DNA of 64,000 nucleotides from Streptomyces pseudovenezuelae. GTDB taxonomy: Bacteria; Actinomycetota; Actinomycetes; Streptomycetales; Streptomycetaceae. The notes under the pieces were generated by a model, which did not search any database, was not told where the DNA came from, and saw nothing but the letters and a program-made list of their open reading frames with translations. The stretch is from NCBI RefSeq assembly GCF_029892565.1, contig NZ_JARXVH010000022.1, positions 82,729 to 146,728 on the forward strand, given 5' to 3'. The translations under genes and the position numbers were made by a program. Positions 26,187 through 33,888 of the stretch are shown here, piece after piece; position 1 is the first letter of the stretch, and every line of letters starts with the position of its first letter.

Positions 26187-26633
26187 TCACTGACCCAGCG
26201 GGCGCCGGGGGAGCGGTGAGGAGTAGACGACGCTGGTCGTGACCGAACCGAGGGCGCCGATCTTGCCCGAGACCTCTTCGAGGTGGCGCATCGAGCGGGC
26301 GGTGACCTTGATCACGAAGCAGTCGTCGCCGGTCACATGGTGCGCCTCCAGGATCTCCGGAGTCACCGCGACCAGGTCGTGGAAGGGCTTGTAGTTCCCG
26401 TGCGGATAGCGCAGCCGCACGAACGCCAGGATCGGCAGCCCCAGCCGCTCGGGGTCCACGACCGCCGCGTACCCCTGGATCACGCCCGCTTCCTCCAGCC
26501 GCCGGACCCTCTCGGTCACCGCACTCGGCGACATGGAGACGGCCCGCGCCAACTCGGCGAAACTGGCCCGCCCTTCGCGCTGGAGGACGTCGAGAATGCG
26601 CCAGTCGGTGGCGTCCGGGGAAAACGTGGTCAT
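26187..26633 (-). CDS. Lrp/AsnC family transcriptional regulator
   Basis: 148 residues. N-terminal winged HTH (DWRILDVLQREGRASFAELA, then SMSPSAVTERVRRLEEAG) and a C-terminal RAM/ligand domain (about 65-140; ILEAHHVTGDDCFVIKV is the conserved core). It likely controls amino-acid-related genes and may act on the divergent rhodanese gene at 26781. ATG 26633 has no Shine-Dalgarno and may be leaderless. It converges on sbcC with a 13-bp gap, where the sequence GCGCGGTCA(A/C)TGACCC is repeated and each copy carries a stop codon region. Confidence 0.88.
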   Translation of the reverse strand: MTTFSPDATDWRILDVLQREGRASFAELARAVSMSPSAVTERVRRLEEAGVIQGYAAVVDPERLGLPILAFVRLRYPHGNYKPFHDLVAVTPEILEAHHVTGDDCFVIKVTARSMRHLEEVSGKIGALGSVTTSVVYSSPLPRRPLGQ

Positions 26634-26780
26634 GGGGGAGAGATAGCAGGGGAATCCCCGGTCGAGCAAGGCGGGTGCCGTGGAATGCCGCTTCTGGAGG
26701 GCGATCGGCCACCGTAGATTCTCAGTCGTCCCGAAAGACTCCCATGCGTCCCGAACACGCGAGGCGAAAGGCCAGCGCCC

Positions 26781-27263
26781 ATGAGCAGCACCACGACCGC
26801 CGCCAACCCCGTCCTGCGCGTCGCCCCGGCGACCCCCGCCGAGGCCGCCGCCCACTTCCGGGCGAGCCTCGCCTTCCACGCGGACGTCTCGGACGTCGCC
26901 GGCGCGCTCGCGGGCGACGGCGACCCCGGGTTCGTCGTCCTGGACTCCCGTTCCACCGAGTCCTGGGACCAGGGCCATGTCCCCGGCGCGATCCACCTGC
27001 CGACCGCGCTCATCCCCGAGCAGGCCGCCCAACTCCTCGACAGATCAGTCCCCGTCGTCACCTACTGCTGGGGCCCCGGCTGCAACGGCGCCACCCGCGC
27101 GGCCCTCGCCCTCGCCGAACTCGGCTACCAGGTGAAGGAGATGCTCGGCGGCTTCGAGTACTGGGTGCGGGAGGGCTTCGCGTACGAGACCTGGGAGGGG
27201 CGCGAGGAGCGGGCCGCGGATCCGCTGACGGCGCCCATGTCCTCGGCGGACTGCGGCTGTTGA
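26781..27263 (+). CDS. Rhodanese-like domain protein
   Basis: 160 residues, one rhodanese domain (about 45-150). The active-site loop contains the catalytic Cys as TYCWGPGCNG (about 94-103). LDSRSTESWDQGHVPGAIHL is the conserved substrate-domain start and MLGGFEYWVREGF the end motif. It probably transfers sulfane sulfur to a thiol acceptor. An extra CGC at the C-terminal end may be a metal or disulfide site. Divergent from the Lrp regulator with 147 bp between, which makes regulation by that protein plausible. Confidence 0.88.
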   Translation: MSSTTTAANPVLRVAPATPAEAAAHFRASLAFHADVSDVAGALAGDGDPGFVVLDSRSTESWDQGHVPGAIHLPTALIPEQAAQLLDRSVPVVTYCWGPGCNGATRAALALAELGYQVKEMLGGFEYWVREGFAYETWEGREERAADPLTAPMSSADCGC

Positions 27264-27327
27264 GGAGAATTATGGTCGAAGGGGGACCGCGGATGTGGGG
27301 CACGGCTGTGCGTGTACGGTCTGCGCC

Positions 27328-27843
27328 ATGGTGCGATACGCGGAACCCGGTGCGGTGGAGTGGGTCGAGTCGGGTGGAGGGCCCCTGATAGCGGTGCCGG
27401 AGACGGTCCTGCCGTTCTGGGCGGGGGCCGACGGCGAGGAGACCGCCTCCGACTACGACCGGGCCTGCGAGGTCGACGGCTACTGCGGGCTGCTGCCCGT
27501 CGGGGACTCCGCCGCGCTGGTCCTGGGCGACGAACCCGCCTCGACCGCCTTCCTGCCGGAACACGGCATGTTCGTACGGTGGACGGCCGCGAACTCCGAG
27601 GACGAACTGCTCGCCGAGGTCCCCGCCGCTGTTGCCACGGCGGACTGGGACGACGAGGTCGACTGGGAGGTGCCCGGCCCGGTCGTCCTCTTCGACTCGG
27701 CCTGGCCCGGCACCGAGACCGGCCGCACGGAGAGCCTGCGGGTCGCGCTGGAACCGGGGCGGTACGCGGTGCGCGCGGCCAACGTCCAGCCGGGGCCGGA
27801 GACTTGGGTGGGACTGGTGCAGTTGCGGCGGGTCGCGGGCTGA
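27328..27843 (+). CDS. Imm21-family immunity-like protein, apparently orphan
   Basis: 171 residues resembling the Imm21 immunity family, whose members protect cells from polymorphic toxins. The start region EWVESGGGPLIAVPE and the following LPFWAG match the family beginning; the rest is an acidic alpha/beta protein. No toxin gene with a T7SS or polymorphic-toxin architecture is adjacent, so it is an orphan or has been retained for another purpose. ATG 27328 is used; a longer frame from 27295 reads through a Cys-rich unnatural N-terminus. Confidence 0.7.
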   Translation: MVRYAEPGAVEWVESGGGPLIAVPETVLPFWAGADGEETASDYDRACEVDGYCGLLPVGDSAALVLGDEPASTAFLPEHGMFVRWTAANSEDELLAEVPAAVATADWDDEVDWEVPGPVVLFDSAWPGTETGRTESLRVALEPGRYAVRAANVQPGPETWVGLVQLRRVAG

Positions 27844-27852
27844 TCGGTACGG

Positions 27853-27921
27853 GTGAGAACCATGTGCGCGGGCCGGTGAAAACCATGTGCGCGGACCGGT
27901 GAAAACCATGTGCGCGGACCG
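27853..27921. repeat. Three 23-bp tandem repeats between imm21 and the SDR gene
   Basis: Units at 27853-27875, 27876-27898 and 27899-27921 follow without spacer. Units 2 and 3 are identical; unit 1 differs at two positions. Each carries CCATGTGCGCGG. The array is too short and too regular in spacing to be CRISPR and lies 26 bp before the SDR start, so it may be a regulator binding array or simply a replication-slippage product. Confidence 0.85.
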
Positions 27922-27946
27922 TCGCCGGTCACCATGATGATCGTTC

Positions 27947-28792
27947 ATGCGTCGACTTCCGCAGCCCACCCCCGTAGACCTCCGCCGTGACCCCCTGCCC
28001 CTGCGCGGCCGTACCGCGCTGGTCACCGGTGCCAGCAGGCGCGCCGGCATCGGGCACGCCGTGGCGCGGCGGCTGGCCGCGTACGGGGCGAGTGTCTATC
28101 TGCATCACCATGTGCCGCACGACGTCGCGATGCCGTGGGGTTCCGACCGGATCGAGGAGGTGACCGCCTCCGTACGCGCCGCCCTCGGCGACCCCGGGGC
28201 GCGGGTCGTCGACGGTCCCGGTGACCTATCCGACCCGGCCGTCCCCGCCCAACTGATCGCAACTGCCGCCTCCGCACTGGGCGGTCGGCTCGACGTCCTC
28301 GTCGCCAACCACGCCCTCAGCGGCAGCGACGGCAACCTCGACACGATCGACGCCGGGATGCTCGACGCGCACTGGGCCGTCGACACGCGCTCGGTGCTGC
28401 TCCTCGTCCAGGCCTACGTTCGTCACCGTGCCGCGCTGCCGCCGCGTACCCCGGGCGGGCGCGTGGTGACGATGACCTCCGGGCAGGACCACGGGGGCGG
28501 TATGCCGGGCGAGTTGGCGTACGCCCTGCAGAAGGGCGCCCTCGCCTCGGTCACGCGCACCCTGGCGACGACGCTCGCCGAGCACGCGATCACTGTGAAC
28601 ACGGTCAACCCGGGCCCGGTGGACACGGGTTACGCGACCGGGGAGACGTACGACGCGGTCGCCGCCCTCTTCCCCGGCGGCAGTTGGGGCGTGCCGGACG
28701 ATCCGGCCCGCCTCATCGCATGGCTCGCCACGGACGAGGCGGGTTGGATCACGGGCCAGGTGATCGACTCCGAGGGCGGCTTCCGGCACTGA
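27947..28792 (+). CDS. SDR-family oxidoreductase
   Basis: Classical short-chain dehydrogenase/reductase, 281 residues. Cofactor motif TGASRRAGIGHAVA (about 27-40), NNAG-equivalent VANHAL (about 119-124), catalytic Ser in VTMTSGQ and the Y-x-x-x-K pair as AYALQKG (about 191-197). VNTVNPGPVDTGY is the typical substrate-loop start. The NADP preference is suggested by Arg-Arg in the glycine loop. Substrate unknown. It starts 25 bp after a tandem repeat array and converges on the DUF885 gene. Confidence 0.88.
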   Translation: MRRLPQPTPVDLRRDPLPLRGRTALVTGASRRAGIGHAVARRLAAYGASVYLHHHVPHDVAMPWGSDRIEEVTASVRAALGDPGARVVDGPGDLSDPAVPAQLIATAASALGGRLDVLVANHALSGSDGNLDTIDAGMLDAHWAVDTRSVLLLVQAYVRHRAALPPRTPGGRVVTMTSGQDHGGGMPGELAYALQKGALASVTRTLATTLAEHAITVNTVNPGPVDTGYATGETYDAVAALFPGGSWGVPDDPARLIAWLATDEAGWITGQVIDSEGGFRH

Positions 28793-28821
28793 CCCGGTGA
28801 TCGGTCACCCGTGGCCGGTGT

Positions 28822-30513
28822 CTAGAGCTGGGACAGCTCGTCCACCAGGTCGTCCAGGCCCAACGAGCCCTGCGAGAGCGCGGCCATGTGCCAGGCCTTC
28901 AGGTCGAACGCCTCGCCCTGCCGCTCACGCGCCTTCTCCCGGCCGAGCAACCAGGCCCGCTCACCGAGCTTGTAGCCGATGGCCTGACCCGGCATCGACA
29001 GGTAGCGCGTCAGCTCACTCTCCACGAAGTCCGCGGGACGGCTGCTGTGCGCGCCGAAGAACTCCTGCGCCAGCGCGGGCGTCCAGCGCTCCCCGGGGTG
29101 GAAGGGGGAGTCGTCCGGGATCGTCAGCTCCAGGTGCATGCCGATGTCGACGATCACCCGGGCGGCGCGCATCATCTGCGCGTCCAGGTAACCGAGCCGG
29201 CGCTCCGGGTCGGTGAGGAAGCCCAGCTCGTCCATCAGCCGCTCCGCGTACAGGGCCCAGCCCTCGGCGTTGGCGCTGACCATGCCGACGCCCGCCTGGT
29301 AGCGCGAGAGGTTCTCCGCCACGTGCTTCCACTGCGCGATCTGGAGGTGATGGCCGGGCACGCCCTCGTGGTACCAGGTCGACACCAGGTCGTAGACGGG
29401 GAACCGGGTCTGGCCCATGGTCGGCAGCCAGGTGCAGCCCGGACGCGAGAAGTCGTCCGACGGGGGCGTGTAGTACGGCGCCGCCGCGCTGCCGGGAGGG
29501 GCGATCCGGGACTCGACGCGGCGCACCCGTTCGGCCAGGTCGAAGTGCGTGCCGTCGAGCTTCTCGATGGCCTCGTCCATCAGGGACTGCAGCCAGTTGC
29601 GGACCTCGTCGACGCCTTCGATGTGCGTGCCCTGCTCGTCCAGGTGCGCCAGCGCCACCCACGGCGTGGCCGCGCCGGGCAGGACCTTCTCGGCCTCGGT
29701 CTTCATCTCGCCGAGCAGGCGGTGGTACTCGGACCAGCCGTACGCGTACGCCTCGTCCAGGTCGAGGTCGGTGCCGTTGAAGTACCGGACCCAGCGGGCG
29801 TACCGCTCCCGGCCGGCCACGTCCGGTGCGCCCTCGATCGCCGGCGCGTACACATCCCGCAGCCAGTCGCGCAGCGCGACGACGGCCTCGGTGGCCGTGT
29901 GGGCCGCCGTGTCCAGCTCGGACCTCAGCGCCTCGGGACCGGCCGACGCGTACTGCTCGAACCAGCCGTGCCCCTCGCCGTCCGCGTCGGCCCACTCACC
30001 GAGCTGTCCGACGAACGTGGCGGTGGCGCGCGGCCCGCCGTACAACTTCCGCTCCAGGCCGAGCGCCAGGGACTCCCGGTACCCCTCCAGCGCCGCCGGG
30101 ACCGCGCGCAGCCGCTCCGCGATCGCCGCCCAGTCCTCCTCCGACTGCGCCGGGGTCACGGTGAACACCTGGCGCACCGCGTGCGCGGGCGAACTCAGGT
30201 TGCTGATCGCGCGCAGGCCCTCCTCGGCCTCCTGCACGGCGAGCGAGGCGTTCAGCCGCTCGCGCAGCAGGCGCGCGCACCGGCGCTCGATGTCGCTGTC
30301 CGCCCCCGGCTGCCGCTCGGCCTCGTCCAGCCGCGCCAGCGTCCGGCGCGACAGTTCCGCGAGCGCCTCGTCGCCCGCGGGGGACGTATCGGGCAACCTG
30401 CTCGAACTCTCTTTGACACCGAGGAACGTGCCGGTGATCGGATCGAGGGCGACGAGTTCGTCGACGTAGGCGTCGGCGACCTGACGGGGCAGCGGGCTCT
30501 TGGTCTCTGACAT
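28822..30513 (-). CDS. DUF885 family protein, probable metal-dependent carboxypeptidase-like enzyme
   Basis: 563 residues of the DUF885 family. The metallopeptidase-like HExxH variant is STWYHEGVPGHHLQ (about 378-391), with a second conserved block WALYAERLMDELGFL near 420. The family is suspected to hold zinc peptidases, but no substrate is established. No signal peptide is seen, so it is likely cytoplasmic. ATG 30513 is chosen over the ATG three codons upstream because GAGGATGGA fits its spacing. It follows the Lrp/AsnC regulator gene at 30547 on the same strand. Confidence 0.85.
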   Translation of the reverse strand: MSETKSPLPRQVADAYVDELVALDPITGTFLGVKESSSRLPDTSPAGDEALAELSRRTLARLDEAERQPGADSDIERRCARLLRERLNASLAVQEAEEGLRAISNLSSPAHAVRQVFTVTPAQSEEDWAAIAERLRAVPAALEGYRESLALGLERKLYGGPRATATFVGQLGEWADADGEGHGWFEQYASAGPEALRSELDTAAHTATEAVVALRDWLRDVYAPAIEGAPDVAGRERYARWVRYFNGTDLDLDEAYAYGWSEYHRLLGEMKTEAEKVLPGAATPWVALAHLDEQGTHIEGVDEVRNWLQSLMDEAIEKLDGTHFDLAERVRRVESRIAPPGSAAAPYYTPPSDDFSRPGCTWLPTMGQTRFPVYDLVSTWYHEGVPGHHLQIAQWKHVAENLSRYQAGVGMVSANAEGWALYAERLMDELGFLTDPERRLGYLDAQMMRAARVIVDIGMHLELTIPDDSPFHPGERWTPALAQEFFGAHSSRPADFVESELTRYLSMPGQAIGYKLGERAWLLGREKARERQGEAFDLKAWHMAALSQGSLGLDDLVDELSQL

Positions 30514-30546
30514 GCGGTCCATCCTCGTACGAGGGGCCGCCGCACG

Positions 30547-31041
30547 TCACCCCGATTGAGCCGAGGGCGGAGCGGGCGGCAGCAGCGGCCCGCAGTCCCA
30601 CTGCTGGAAGATCAACCGCGTCTCCACCCGGGCCACTTCCCGCCGGGATGTGAACTCGTCCAGGACCAGCCGCTGCAGATCCGCCATGTCCGCGACGGCG
30701 ACATGGACGAGGTAGTCGTCCGGTCCGGTGAGATGGAAGACGGTACGGGACTCGGGCAGCGCCCGGATCCGGTCCACGAACGGCCCCACCAGCTCCCGCC
30801 GATGCGGCCTGACCTGCACGGACAGCAGGGCTTCCAGCCCCCGCCCCAGCTTGGCCGGATCGAGCCGCAGCTGGTGCCCGAGAATCACGCCGGTGCGGCG
30901 CAGTCTGGTCACCCGGTCCAGACAGGTGGACGGCGCGACGCCGATCTGCGCGGCGAGGTCGCGATAGGTGGTCCGGGCGTCGTTCTGCAACAGTCGCAGC
31001 AGATGTAGATCCACCGGATCCAGTACGACAGATTCGGCCAT
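30547..31041 (-). CDS. Lrp/AsnC family transcriptional regulator
   Basis: 164 residues. HTH DLHLLRLLQNDARTTYRDLA then GVAPSTCLDRVTRLRRTG; RAM domain with VFHLTGPDDYLVHVAV near 100-115. It is divergent from the gamma-lyase-type PLP gene at 31102 with only 60 bp between, a classical arrangement for a regulator of the adjacent amino acid gene. No Shine-Dalgarno precedes the ATG, so a leaderless transcript is possible. Confidence 0.9.
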   Translation of the reverse strand: MAESVVLDPVDLHLLRLLQNDARTTYRDLAAQIGVAPSTCLDRVTRLRRTGVILGHQLRLDPAKLGRGLEALLSVQVRPHRRELVGPFVDRIRALPESRTVFHLTGPDDYLVHVAVADMADLQRLVLDEFTSRREVARVETRLIFQQWDCGPLLPPAPPSAQSG

Positions 31042-31101
31042 GTGGCGAACGTAGCACGGTGATTGATCCTCCCGGCCCGGTGGTTGTTCACCCTTCCACC
31101 C

Positions 31102-32325
31102 ATGGACTCCACGAGAGCTTTGGCCACCGAGGCCGTCCACGCCGGCCGCGACGACCTCGCCCGGCAGGGCCTGCACGCCCCGCCCATCGACCTGTCGACC
31201 ACCTACCCCTCGTACGACAGCCGCGGTGAGGCCGTCCGCATCGACGCCTTCGCCGCCACCGGCGCCGAACCGGAGGGCCCGCCCGTCTACGGACGGCTCG
31301 GCAACCCCACCGTCGCCCGGTTCGAGACCGCCCTCGCCCGACTGGAGGGCACCGAGTCCGCGGTCGCCTTCGCCAGCGGCATGGCCGCGCTGACCGCCGT
31401 GCTGCTGGTACGGGCCTCGGCCGGACTGCGCCACGTCGTGGCCGTGCGCCCCCTGTACGGCTGCAGCGACCATCTCCTCACCGCCGGCCTGCTCGGCACC
31501 GAGGTCACCTGGACCGACCCGGCCGGAATCGCCGACGCCCTGCGCCCCGACACCGGCCTGGTCCTGGTCGAGACGCCCGCCAACCCGACGCTCGCCGAGG
31601 TCGACCTACGGGCCGTCGCCCACTCCTGCGGCTCGGTCCCGCTGCTCGCCGACAACACCTTCGCCACGCCCGTGCTCCAACGGCCCGCCGAACAGGGCGC
31701 CCGCCTCGTCCTGCACAGCGCCACCAAGTACCTCGGCGGCCACGGCGACGTCATGGCGGGCGTGGTCGCCTGCGACGAGGACTTCGCCGGCCAACTGCGC
31801 CGCATCCGCTTCGCCACCGGCGGCATCCTGCACCCACTCGCCGGCTACCTGCTCCTACGCGGCCTCGCCACCCTCCCGGTCCGCGTCCGGGCAGCCTCGG
31901 CGAACGCCGCCGAACTCGCCCACCGCCTCACCACCGACCCGCGCGTCACCCGCGTCCACTACCCACGCATCGGCGGCGCGATGATCGCCTTCGAGACGGT
32001 CGGGGACCCGCACGAGGTGATCGCCGGTGTCCGCCTGATCACCCCGGCGGTCAGCCTCGGCAGCGTCGACACCCTCATCCAACACCCCGCGTCGATCAGC
32101 CACCGGGTCGTGGACGCGGAGGATCGGCGCGGGGCGGGAGTGAGTGATCGGTTGCTGCGGTTGTCGGTGGGCCTGGAGGACGTGGAGGACCTGTGGGCGG
32201 ATCTGGACCAGGCGCTGGGCGAGGGAACGCGCCCCGAAAGGGGCGCGGGGAACTGCGCGACCAGCCACAGCGCACCCGCACCCGCAAACCGATCCGCGAC
32301 CCCTACGGCGCTTCGGAGTTCGTAG
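31102..32325 (+). CDS. Cys/Met-metabolism PLP enzyme (gamma-lyase/gamma-synthase type)
   Basis: 407 residues of the Cys/Met metabolism PLP family (methionine gamma-lyase, cystathionine gamma-lyase/synthase). N-terminal STTYPSYDS and PVYGRLGNPTVARFE; FASGMAALTAV; VLVETPANPTLAEVD; PLP Lys in LHSATKYLGGHGD (about 208-220). It cleaves or exchanges a gamma-substituent of a sulfur amino acid; the subtype cannot be fixed. The last 33 or so residues read through a Streptomyces hairpin repeat and look unnatural, so the original stop may have been lost. Divergent from the Lrp/AsnC gene, its likely regulator. Confidence 0.87.
   Translation: MDSTRALATEAVHAGRDDLARQGLHAPPIDLSTTYPSYDSRGEAVRIDAFAATGAEPEGPPVYGRLGNPTVARFETALARLEGTESAVAFASGMAALTAVLLVRASAGLRHVVAVRPLYGCSDHLLTAGLLGTEVTWTDPAGIADALRPDTGLVLVETPANPTLAEVDLRAVAHSCGSVPLLADNTFATPVLQRPAEQGARLVLHSATKYLGGHGDVMAGVVACDEDFAGQLRRIRFATGGILHPLAGYLLLRGLATLPVRVRAASANAAELAHRLTTDPRVTRVHYPRIGGAMIAFETVGDPHEVIAGVRLITPAVSLGSVDTLIQHPASISHRVVDAEDRRGAGVSDRLLRLSVGLEDVEDLWADLDQALGEGTRPERGAGNCATSHSAPAPANRSATPTALRSS
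32228..32247. repeat. Streptomyces intergenic hairpin repeat inside the PLP enzyme tail
   Basis: CGCGCCCC-GAAA-GGGGCGCG, an 8-bp perfect stem with a GAAA tetraloop, followed by GGGGAACTGCGCGACCAG. This is a short repeat found in many Streptomyces intergenic regions, where it acts as terminator-like or unknown element. Here it lies inside the 3' end of the PLP gene and before the convergent GNAT gene, so it may terminate both. Confidence 0.7.
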
Positions 32326-33736
32326 TCCTCGCGGCGCCCTCACCAAGCGGAGCCTTCACTTCCAACCGAGCCGTGACGACCAAGGTCCCCTCCTCGATCT
32401 GGTAGTCGAGAGGAAGCCCCAGCCCACGCATCGCGGCGACCATGCCGGTGTTGGACGCCTGAGTCACCGCGTACACGCTCTCGCATCCTGCCTCGCCCGC
32501 CATGGCCACCAGCCGCTCCAGCAACTCGCCCCCGATGCCCCGCCGCTGCCACTTGTCCTCGACCAGCAGCGCGACCTCCGTCTCGTCCCCGTCCCACAAC
32601 AGATGGCCGAGCCCGACGATCCGCCCCGACGCGGTCTGCACCGCGAGCGTGCGGCCGTAGCGCGGGCTGAGGAGGTGGTTGAGATAGCGGTCGGCGTCGC
32701 CGACCGGCCCGTGGTACCGCATCGCGAGCGTCCGCGCAGAGCACCGCTCGTGCATCTCCTTCGCGGCCTCCACATCACCCGTGTCGGCCCGCCGTACGGT
32801 GATCTCGTTGCCCTCGGGCAGCGTCAGCACGTCCTGGCTGCGCGGCACCCGCGGCCCGAGCCGGGCGTCCAGCTCCACCAGCGCCCGCGCCCGGGCGAAC
32901 TCGGTAGGCGTGAACGGCAGATACGGCCGCTCCACGGTGATCACGCCGCCCTCCGGCGCCCGCAGCCGCAGCACGGTGTCCTCCAGCGCTCCCTCGACCG
33001 GCGCGCCCTCCGGGGCCCGGACACCGGCGGCGACCGGCACGGCGGGCGACTGGCGGATGGTGCACCGGCCCAGCAACTGCCGCAGCGCCAGCGGCAGTTC
33101 CGCCGCGTCCAGGGCGGTGCGGGTGGCCAGACCGAGGACCCGGGTCGGCGCGTCGACCAGGTCGTGGGCGTCGGCCCGCTCGATCCAGGTGTCGGTGCCG
33201 CCGGCCGACGCGATCACCCGGGTCAGCTCCGAGGCTGCGAGCCCGGCGGGGGCCCGCAGCAGGAACTCGTCCACCGTGCCCGCGCCCAGCGGATGCGTCT
33301 GCAGGCTCAGAATGTCGACCCGGTACCCGGCGAGTGCCGTGCACAGCACTGCCAGCGACCCCGGTTCGTCCTTCACCGTCGTCCGCAACCGCCACAGTGT
33401 GCTCTCCGTGGGCACGGTCTCCTGCGGCTCCGACGACGGGTCGGACGGCCCGGCCAGCTGAACCTCCGCCAGCGGCCGGGCACCGGTATCGCCCGTCGGT
33501 GGCGCATGACCGTGGCGGCGTGTCCACCATGTGTGGAACACCGCCGTGGTGGCCAGCACGACCGCCGAGATCACCAGCAGCGCCGGTCCGTCGGGTCCGT
33601 GCCCGATCAGGTTCGCCACCCCGTCCGCCACGGCGACCGCCGTGAACAGGGCGGCGAGCTCGACGACGTCCCGCCGCCAGTGGTGCACGGGACGACCGTC
33701 CTTCGCACGCGTCACATCAGACATGTCTCGACTCAT
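32303..33736 (-). CDS. GNAT acetyltransferase fused to an ACT domain with N-terminal membrane helices
   Basis: 477 residues with three parts. Two hydrophobic segments at about 26-70 (VVELAALFTAVAVADGVANL, LLVISAVVLATTAVF) probably anchor it. An ACT-like ligand domain follows at about 110-185 (RTTVKDEPGSLAVLCTALAG). The C-terminal GNAT domain is at about 310-460, with acetyl-CoA motif EDKWQRRGIGGELLERLV and NTGMVAAMRGLGL. Such fusions may sense amino acids through ACT and acetylate a protein or metabolite. The 3' end overlaps the PLP gene by 23 bp on the opposite strand. The ATG at 33736 is one of two nearby starts (33724 also possible). Confidence 0.83.
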   Translation of the reverse strand: MSRDMSDVTRAKDGRPVHHWRRDVVELAALFTAVAVADGVANLIGHGPDGPALLVISAVVLATTAVFHTWWTRRHGHAPPTGDTGARPLAEVQLAGPSDPSSEPQETVPTESTLWRLRTTVKDEPGSLAVLCTALAGYRVDILSLQTHPLGAGTVDEFLLRAPAGLAASELTRVIASAGGTDTWIERADAHDLVDAPTRVLGLATRTALDAAELPLALRQLLGRCTIRQSPAVPVAAGVRAPEGAPVEGALEDTVLRLRAPEGGVITVERPYLPFTPTEFARARALVELDARLGPRVPRSQDVLTLPEGNEITVRRADTGDVEAAKEMHERCSARTLAMRYHGPVGDADRYLNHLLSPRYGRTLAVQTASGRIVGLGHLLWDGDETEVALLVEDKWQRRGIGGELLERLVAMAGEAGCESVYAVTQASNTGMVAAMRGLGLPLDYQIEEGTLVVTARLEVKAPLGEGAARTTNSEAP

Positions 33737-33888
33737 GCAGCCACTGTGAAGGAAGGGTGTTGCGTGATCACGAACGCTCTGTGACTGATCGGTAAAGCGT
33801 GGTTATGCCCTTTTTGTAGATCTTTCAACGGTTGCATGGTGGACGACGTGCGCGCTGGTGGCGTGCGGGGCGCGGGGTTTCGCCTACG

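Noticed and set aside
27853..27921. Possible CRISPR array
   Set aside because: Units abut without spacers and there are no cas genes.
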